From: Hydractinia symbiolongicarpus
Taxonomy: Eukaryota; Cnidaria; Hydrozoa; Anthoathecata; Hydractiniidae
Length of the DNA: 64,000 nucleotides
Direction: 5' to 3'
Assembly: GCF_029227915.1 (NCBI RefSeq)
Contig: NC_079880.1
Coordinates: forward strand, 25,413,501-25,477,500
The translations under genes and the position numbers were made by a program. Below are positions 58,870 to 64,000 of the stretch, piece by piece. The notes under the pieces were generated by a model, which ran no database searches, was not told the origin of the DNA, and saw only the letters and a program-made list of their open reading frames with translations. Numbering within the stretch: position 1 is the first letter of the stretch; each line of letters opens with the position of its first letter.

Positions 58870-59090
58870 AATTACAAAGTGGGGCAAGACACTATTACAA
58901 AGTGGGGCAGCTCCGAAAATTACAAAGTGGGGCAACGATGAATTACAAAGTGGAGCAGCTCCGAAATTACAAAGTGGGGCGAAAGTTATTACAAAGTGGG
59001 GCAGGTATTACAAAGTGGGGCAAGATAATTACAAAGTGGGGTAGATATTACAAAGTGGGGCAATTATTACAAAGTGGGGCATAACATACC
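58870..59090 (+). repeat. Irregular minisatellite, unit core TTACAAAGTGGGGCA, block 1
   Basis: About ten near-identical cores occur, separated by variable spacers (for example CTCCGAAAA), so the period changes between about 15 and 27 bp. The constant core with variable spacers differs from an ordinary slippage array. Confidence 0.85.
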
Positions 59091-59224
59091 TGCAAGCATC
59101 ACTTTTACTAACTTCTAATTTCAGTCCCTTTTTCATTGTGCCTAGCTTTAGATTTATAGCGCGCGACCCCCGTTCTATATTTTTATAGGAGCGCCTGAAA
59201 AGTTATTTGTGTGCAACATAAACC

Positions 59225-59520
59225 AAAAATTACAACGTGGGGCAGCGTGGAAAATACAAAGTGATGCAAAAATTATTACAAAGTGGGGCAGGTATTACAA
59301 AGTGGGGTAAGACATTATTACAAAGTGGGCTAATTATTACAAAGTGGGGTTGTATTACAAAGTGGGGCAGGTTTTACAAAGTGGGGGGGTTGGTGTTACA
59401 AAGTGGGTGTGCGTGTTACAAAGTGGGTGTGCGTGTTACAAAGTGATGTTGGTGTTACAAAGTGGTGTTTGGTGTTACAAAGTGAGGTAATTATTACAAA
59501 GTGGGTGTGCGTGTCGTTAA
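59225..59520 (+). repeat. Irregular minisatellite, unit core TTACAAAGTGGGGCA, block 2
   Basis: About fifteen further cores occur, with variants such as TTACAAAGTGGGTGTGCG. The array ends about 105 bp before the left end of the TTAA transposon. A unique 130-bp segment separates it from block 1. Confidence 0.85.
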
Positions 59521-59626
59521 GTGGAAATATGTCCTTATTTGGAAATTCATTCAAACGAAAAGAAAAATAGTGATCAATTATGCATGTGTGGTTGCAGCAT
59601 TGTTTTCAGTGTGAACAAATGTTTAA

Positions 59627-59862
59627 AGGGAATATAGCATGTTTTATAAATATTTGCATATAAAAACTTCATATAGCACGAAACAATAATTCAGCATTAA
59701 TATATCTTAAAAAGTAATTCTTACGCACAATATTGTTCTTTAAAGTTTAACCTTCGCCACGAGAGTGGCCTTCTTCGACCGCCATGATAGTTTCTGATGA
59801 AAACACGATCAAGTGCGATATAGCATAATCGATTTACTGTGACGTAAGCAATTTTATAGAAA
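59627..59862 (+). repeat. Left terminal inverted repeat of the TTAA element
   Basis: About 235 bp, beginning AGGGAATATAGCATG. It contains GCCTTCTTCGAC (59768) and ACGTAAGCAATTTTATAG (59842). It probably includes the promoter of the THAP gene, whose ATG lies about 160 bp further in. Confidence 0.8.
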
Positions 59863-60023
59863 ATACAGAAGCCTTCCTCTTCACACACACCGCACGCGAA
59901 GTTTGTTCTTAAACCTATTAATAATTTATAATAGAAACTTGAATTTATTTTATACAATTTAACCCCCGTCGATATATTTTAAAAACATTTCTGCTCAAAA
60001 ACTTTTTTTCGATATTTCTTAAA

Positions 60024-61148
60024 ATGGCGTGGTGTGCTGCTGTAGGTTGTACTAATCATACGGCTAATAATCCCGAGAAAGTTCAGTTTTTTAAATTGCC
60101 GTCAAATGAAGATACGCGCAAAAAGTGGATACATGCTTTGCGGAATAAAAATTTACCTAAAAGGGTCTTTGTTTGTTCAAAACATTTTGAAGAAAAATGC
60201 TTTGATCCAAGTTGGGACATGCAACACCAGATATTACCGCGAAAAATCCCGAGAATGCTGTTAAAAAATGCCTTTCCAACAATATTTTGTTTTCAAGAGC
60301 AACCAAAGGAAAGAAAGGCCTCAGTTCGAAGGGCCCAATGCAGAGAAAGAGAAGAGGTAATTTATAGGTATTTGTTAATAGGAGTCACATGTCGAACATA
60401 TACTCCATGTTATCTAAAATTTTAGGTCATAGAAATGGCCGTAGTGATGGAATTGCATGAAGAAGAAGTGGAAGCTAGCAACACATGTGGAACACAAACT
60501 GATTCTTCTATTGTCGTTAGTAAACCAAAAGTTGTCTTGCGATCTATTGGTACCCAGACTTCTCCAATTAGTGTCAGAAATATGGGGTATCAAGTTAATA
60601 TGCGACCTTGACACAGAAGTCAATGTGTACAAGTAACGCCAGATACAACAAACATTCACCATCAAACACGTCTTGACGGTAATTTAAATTCATTCCTAAA
60701 TTTTGTTTCTTTTTTCCTAGACCAAGGCGACTGGGACAAAGACGACGATGTTGATGATTGGATCATAACTTAAATGTGGATAGAGAACAGGTACGAATAC
60801 GTCTTACTTTTTTGTTTTAATTACGTACAGCAAATATATAATCTGAAAACTAATCGTTTAGGAGACATCTAAAAAAGCTGAAAAAGAGAGCAATGTGAAA
60901 CCAATTTTTCGCATTGCCTATAGCAAACCAACAAAACGTTTTGTCGCCAAAAAGGAAAAGTCGCAAAAGATTATAATTACCTTGTTGACATGCTCGGTAA
61001 TATAATCACACGAGTTGAAGAAAATAGAAAGGTAACCACGGAAAAGCGCAGCAAACGTAAGCTCAGTTTGACTGTAGCACTATCAGAGAGAGAAGACCGT
61101 GAAGTTATCATTGAGCAATCAACTAAGTATAGCAGATTAAAACTGTAG
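60024..61148 (+). pseudogene. THAP-domain protein gene with a nonsense codon and frameshifts
   Basis: Exons: 60024-60356, 60426-60678, 60721-60790 and 60862 onward. Residues 1-90 form a THAP zinc finger with C4, C9, C51 and H54, the invariant W35 and P26, and the closing AFPTIF. This type of domain binds DNA and is found in P-element and Kolobok transposases. A glutamate-rich segment and GTQT repeats (CGTQTDSS, IGTQTSP) follow. An in-frame TGA (60609-60611) interrupts MRP/HRSQCVQVTPDTT. The frame then shifts near 60760 (VDD to DHNLNVDREQ) and near 60980 (KEKSQK to DYNYLVDMLGNI), ending at TAG 61148. A 172-residue THAP product could still be made. Single-base assembly errors could explain the shifts but not the TGA so easily. 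Confidence 0.75.
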
Positions 61149-61244
61149 TGACTTTTTATTTTTTTAGCTTATATAATTATTTACATACTATTTTCATACA
61201 TATATTATTTACATGGATATTTTACACGTATACTAATGAACGGT

Positions 61245-61950
61245 TTAGTCGCTTTGGTCTTCGTGAGCTGCAAATTGCCACACCATTTCAATCTCGGAAA
61301 CATTCGTTCCTCCCTCTCTAAACCCAGTGTAATTACCACTTTCAGAAGGGAAGGCTGTTCTTATTTTAGCAACGACACAAGCAGGAATGACTCTCCGCAC
61401 ACCTCGTCCCAACCTAGTATGGATGAACCAACTAAACTGTCTGTACGATGCGTAGCGATATGATCTAAAATAGGTTATATATTTCATTTATGGATAATAT
61501 AATATATTACATGTTCTTATATAACTCTACTTACTGGCTAGGTACGTGTTCCCTATCACATGGTAACGATGCATTTTCCCTGTCATATAACGATACCAAA
61601 GCAGTCCACAGAACACCCCTGTCCAGCATCACGTTTGAAAAGCTATTGTGCTCAGTGATACATCTGCAATCTAAAAAAGGTTTGGGTATAGATTGTATGT
61701 GTAATTGTTTCACTGTTTATTGTGTAAATAGAAATAAACTAAAGCAAACCGTCTAATTTGAAATATTTTATTTCGTCTATCTCGTGGCAGCATATGCACT
61801 CTCTTTCCGTATCCAATACGACGCAGTGCCCACAAGTACACCAACCATCGACCCCAAAGAAAAATCAGAATATTCTTCAGGTTCAGAATGTTCTTCATCA
61901 TCCTGAAATTCTGGTTCAAACTGAAAACCAAGTACCGTTGGTTGATCCAT
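61245..61950 (-). CDS. P2X7 cytoplasmic ballast-domain-like protein
   Basis: Exons: complement(join(61245..61464, 61535..61670, 61750..61950)), from the ATG at 61950. Exon 1 has an acidic start (MDQPTVLGFQFEPEFQDDEE), then in a shifted frame DGWCTCGHC and ERECICCHEIDEI. Exon 2 encodes CRCITEHNSFSNVMLDRGVL and WTALVSLYD. Exon 3 encodes YASYRQFSWFIHTRLGRG, VRRVIPACVVAKIR and FPSESGNYTGF. This cysteine and motif order matches the zinc- and nucleotide-binding ballast of P2X7 and its stand-alone invertebrate relatives. No channel domain is present. One base appears missing at a GGGG run near 61847, since exon 1 is 201 nt where phase needs 3n+1. It is either an assembly error or a frameshift. The gene converges with the THAP gene, 96 bp between stops. 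Confidence 0.78.
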
Positions 61951-62046
61951 GATAAAATTTAATATGAATGTTTGTTATTTACTTTCTCAAAACATTACAT
62001 ATTTTTTCTAAAAAGAACCCTCTACTATTACGGGGGCTCACTTTTT

Positions 62047-62282
62047 TTTCTATACAATTGCTTACGTAAGTCGCATAATTACGCATACTAATGTGATTGT
62101 CCAGATCTCTGACCGCGTTAAAACGACCTCGTTGAAGAAGGCGACTGTAATGTAAACATGTGAAACTTTTTTATGTTGTTTGTTTTTTTTGTTTATCTTC
62201 AAAACATAAGAACTAGATATTCTTTTATGACTTTGAAAAGTGGTTTATATATGTAAAAATAATTTTTCACGCCATATTCCCT
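62047..62282 (-). repeat. Right terminal inverted repeat of the TTAA element
   Basis: The inverted counterpart of 59627-59862. It contains the complement of GCCTTCTTCAAC (62131-62142) and of ACGTAAGCAATTGTATAG (about 62050-62067). It probably includes the promoter of the ballast-like gene, whose ATG is about 97 bp further in. Confidence 0.8.
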
Positions 62283-62286
62283 TTAA

Positions 62287-64000
62287 AAAGGTTTGACCTG
62301 GTGTTGATTTTTTTTCTGTATAAAATTTGTATTGATTAAAAATACAAAGACACTTAAGAAATAAGGATAGTTTCGTTTGTTCTGATATTTACATAGAAAT
62401 GCACCTGCTTAATGAAACTTTAAAAGATAAACAAAAACCAAACGTTGTTCTGATGTGCTTTGCTATATTAACAAACTTTTAGTCGAAGAAAAAGATGAAT
62501 CAATTAGAAAAGGTTCGAGTTGTAGAAATTGGTGCTGTATGAACAAAATAAACAAAAATTAACAAAACAAAATGGTTATATCAATCGTCTTTAAATGTTT
62601 TTGGCTTTAATATTTTGGTTGTTATGTTCTTGGAAAAGCTTCTGATATCTCTAGGTATGAAAGGATTCTCCCGACTGTCGTTATCGTTCAAAAACATATA
62701 GCATATCTACCAGGAAACTGCACTTCGAACTTTTCCAAACATATGATGCGATGGTGTCCCTCTGTAAGATACACACGCAAAGTATTTTTGCTCATGACAA
62801 GAATTAATTTACATTCTTTTTAAGTTTGGTTAGGTATGTGTTTCCATTATTTTATTTGTGTTCTATGCTTCGATCGAACTCAATGTACTTCAAGAGTGCG
62901 ATTGATCGGACCAATTGTACATTACACGTACACGTTGTGACAAATGACATCCGTCACTCGTTTGCTTCCTAAATAAATACGAATAAATTTAATAAACCAC
63001 AAAAAGAATTCACCTGCTAAGAAAAATGTGATACTTTTTAGTTTTTACTTTCTGAGCACTAATCAGTTTTCTCATCCAGAGTCGGCTTTTTCAGTATTTT
63101 TTTTTTCTTCAATTTTAGTCGCACTTTTGTCACTTTTTATCACTTCATCAGAAAATTTGTGGCTTCTACCAAGCTTCTTATCTCCAGAAAATTGAAAATC
63201 CAATTTCTTGAACACAGTTTATACACGGCTTTCCCGTTATCAGTTGTCGAATCGTTGGATCGATTACTATGGATTAAGATCCATAGTAATCGATCCAATA
63301 TGAGCCATTGATTCGACATATACATTTGCAATAATCCTTCAGCTTGTGATAAATTGTCACCAGCAATAGTACAAACGAAAGATTAGAGAATGTGACAATA
63401 CTGTAAATTTCGTCACTCGTTGTCAAATTATTTCGAACCAAGATTCCCAGGTCGAGCAATCAAGTCCAAGGTAAACACCACGCCGCCGTAATTTTTTTGA
63501 GAAAAACCATACCTAACAAAACATTAAATGGCATCGCTATGACTCTCTTAGAAGTTTAGATACTTATTTAATTAGACAGAAAAGGGATCACACTAACCAA
63601 ATTCCCGTGCACCACTTTGGGAACTTTTTCTCCTCTTTTTTAACGCCTGAAGAAGACTTTAACTTAAAATTTAAGTAGTTTATAGTTTGTGAGACGAACG
63701 GTGCACGGTACTGGGCGATAGAACCAACTGTCAAGTACGTAGCTAGTAGCGAAGCGTTGCCACGAGGTTGGAAAGATGGCATACTTTCGCCAAAAATAAT
63801 GTTTTTTTTAATTTTGTGTGTTTTGTTCGACGAAATAACTCGAAATCCATAACACACATGTATAACATATTTATATATTTAAAAAGTAGAAAAGTAGATC
63901 GTTTTAATACTTTTTATTTCAGTATAAGATTAAAACAATACAAAAAAAGTTTCAATAACTTAAAAAATGATACAAATACAAAATTTCAAAAAAAATTGTG
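62287..64000. other. Intergenic, no gene seen
   Basis: Open frames on the minus strand at 63140-63459 and 63588-63857 have no recognised similarity, and the first overlaps a palindrome. Nothing else is supported. Confidence 0.4.
63255..63298. repeat. Perfect 20-bp inverted repeat with a 4-nt loop
   Basis: TTGGATCGATTACTATGGAT and its exact complement flank TAAG. Partial pairing (GTCGAATC with GATTCGAC) continues outside. This is a likely hairpin or the core of a small foldback element. Confidence 0.9.

Larger units (their letters stand above)
59627..62282. mobile_element. TTAA-flanked DNA transposon (Kolobok/piggyBac-like) with THAP and P2X7-ballast genes
   Basis: The element is 2,656 bp and is flanked by TTAA on both sides (59623-59626 and 62283-62286). 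Its terminal inverted repeats start AGGGAATATAGCATG on the left and AGGGAATATGGCGTG on the inverted right. Two inner blocks recur inverted at nearly equal distances from the ends: GCCTTCTTCRAC at 141 and 140 bp, and ACGTAAGCAATT.TATAGAAAA at exactly 215 bp on both sides. The terminal repeats are therefore about 235 bp long, imperfect. Inside, a THAP gene (plus) and a P2X7-ballast-like gene (minus) start just inside each repeat and converge. No DDE transposase is visible, so the element may be non-autonomous. Kolobok is favoured because of the THAP domain. Confidence 0.85.

Noticed and set aside
58760-59446. Open frames with YKVGQLLQSGA-type repeats
   Set aside because: They arise from the TTACAAAGTGGGGCA array; no start context or conserved frame.
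58870-59520. CRISPR-like array (constant repeat, variable spacers)
   Set aside because: The setting is eukaryotic, spacers are too short and irregular, and no cas genes are present.

Overview
The window looks like AT-rich nuclear DNA of an invertebrate animal, most likely a cnidarian and possibly a hydrozoan. The host genes have many short exons with GT/AG introns. One gene encodes a PAN-EGF protein whose C-terminal domain I associate with cnidarians. Repeats are dense: a Tigger/pogo element, a DIRS-type reverse transcriptase, a Ty3/Gypsy remnant, hairpin MITEs and tRNA-headed SINEs. The species is inference; no rRNA or mitochondrial marker is present. All exon models come from splice sites, phase and family resemblance, with no transcript evidence.

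Layout. 0-5 kb: an integrase relic, then an intact-looking Tigger transposon (1789-4532). Its transposase is split by one intron, and that intron holds a complete HIRAN-domain ORF on the opposite strand. 5.2-21.5 kb: a tandem segmental duplication with two copies of a secreted PAN-EGF gene. Copy A (5.7-8.4 kb) is broken by at least three lesions; copy B (15.5-18.3 kb) reads through. Between them lie DIRS, SINE and integrase relics. 22.5-24.2 kb (minus): a short type II membrane protein with the paired LDLa-like modules of glucosidase II beta, its last codons lying in a minisatellite. 25.9-37.6 kb (plus): an SLC25A32-type mitochondrial carrier with two interchangeable 145-nt exons that look mutually exclusive. 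38.9-47.1 kb (plus): a mitochondrial ECHDC3 homologue, with a large 30-bp minisatellite in its last intron. 48.2-50.0 kb (minus): MULE-like and Ty3/Gypsy relics. 52.0-53.8 kb (plus): a two-exon secreted protein resembling thiaminase I. 54.8-57 kb (minus): an unidentified terminal exon and a single-exon membrane RING-H2 protein. 58.9-59.5 kb: an irregular G-rich minisatellite. 59.6-62.3 kb: a TTAA-flanked DNA transposon with about 235-bp terminal inverted repeats, carrying two convergent genes, one THAP-domain and one related to the P2X7 cytoplasmic ballast domain. The last 1.7 kb holds no gene I can support.

SLC25A32 and ECHDC3 products both act in mitochondria and lie in tandem; I see no evidence that they are co-transcribed. 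The strongest candidates for something undescribed are the TTAA element pairing THAP with a P2X7 ballast-type protein, the Tigger element with an antisense HIRAN passenger, the alternative-exon pair in the SLC25A32 homologue, and the secreted thiaminase-like gene.
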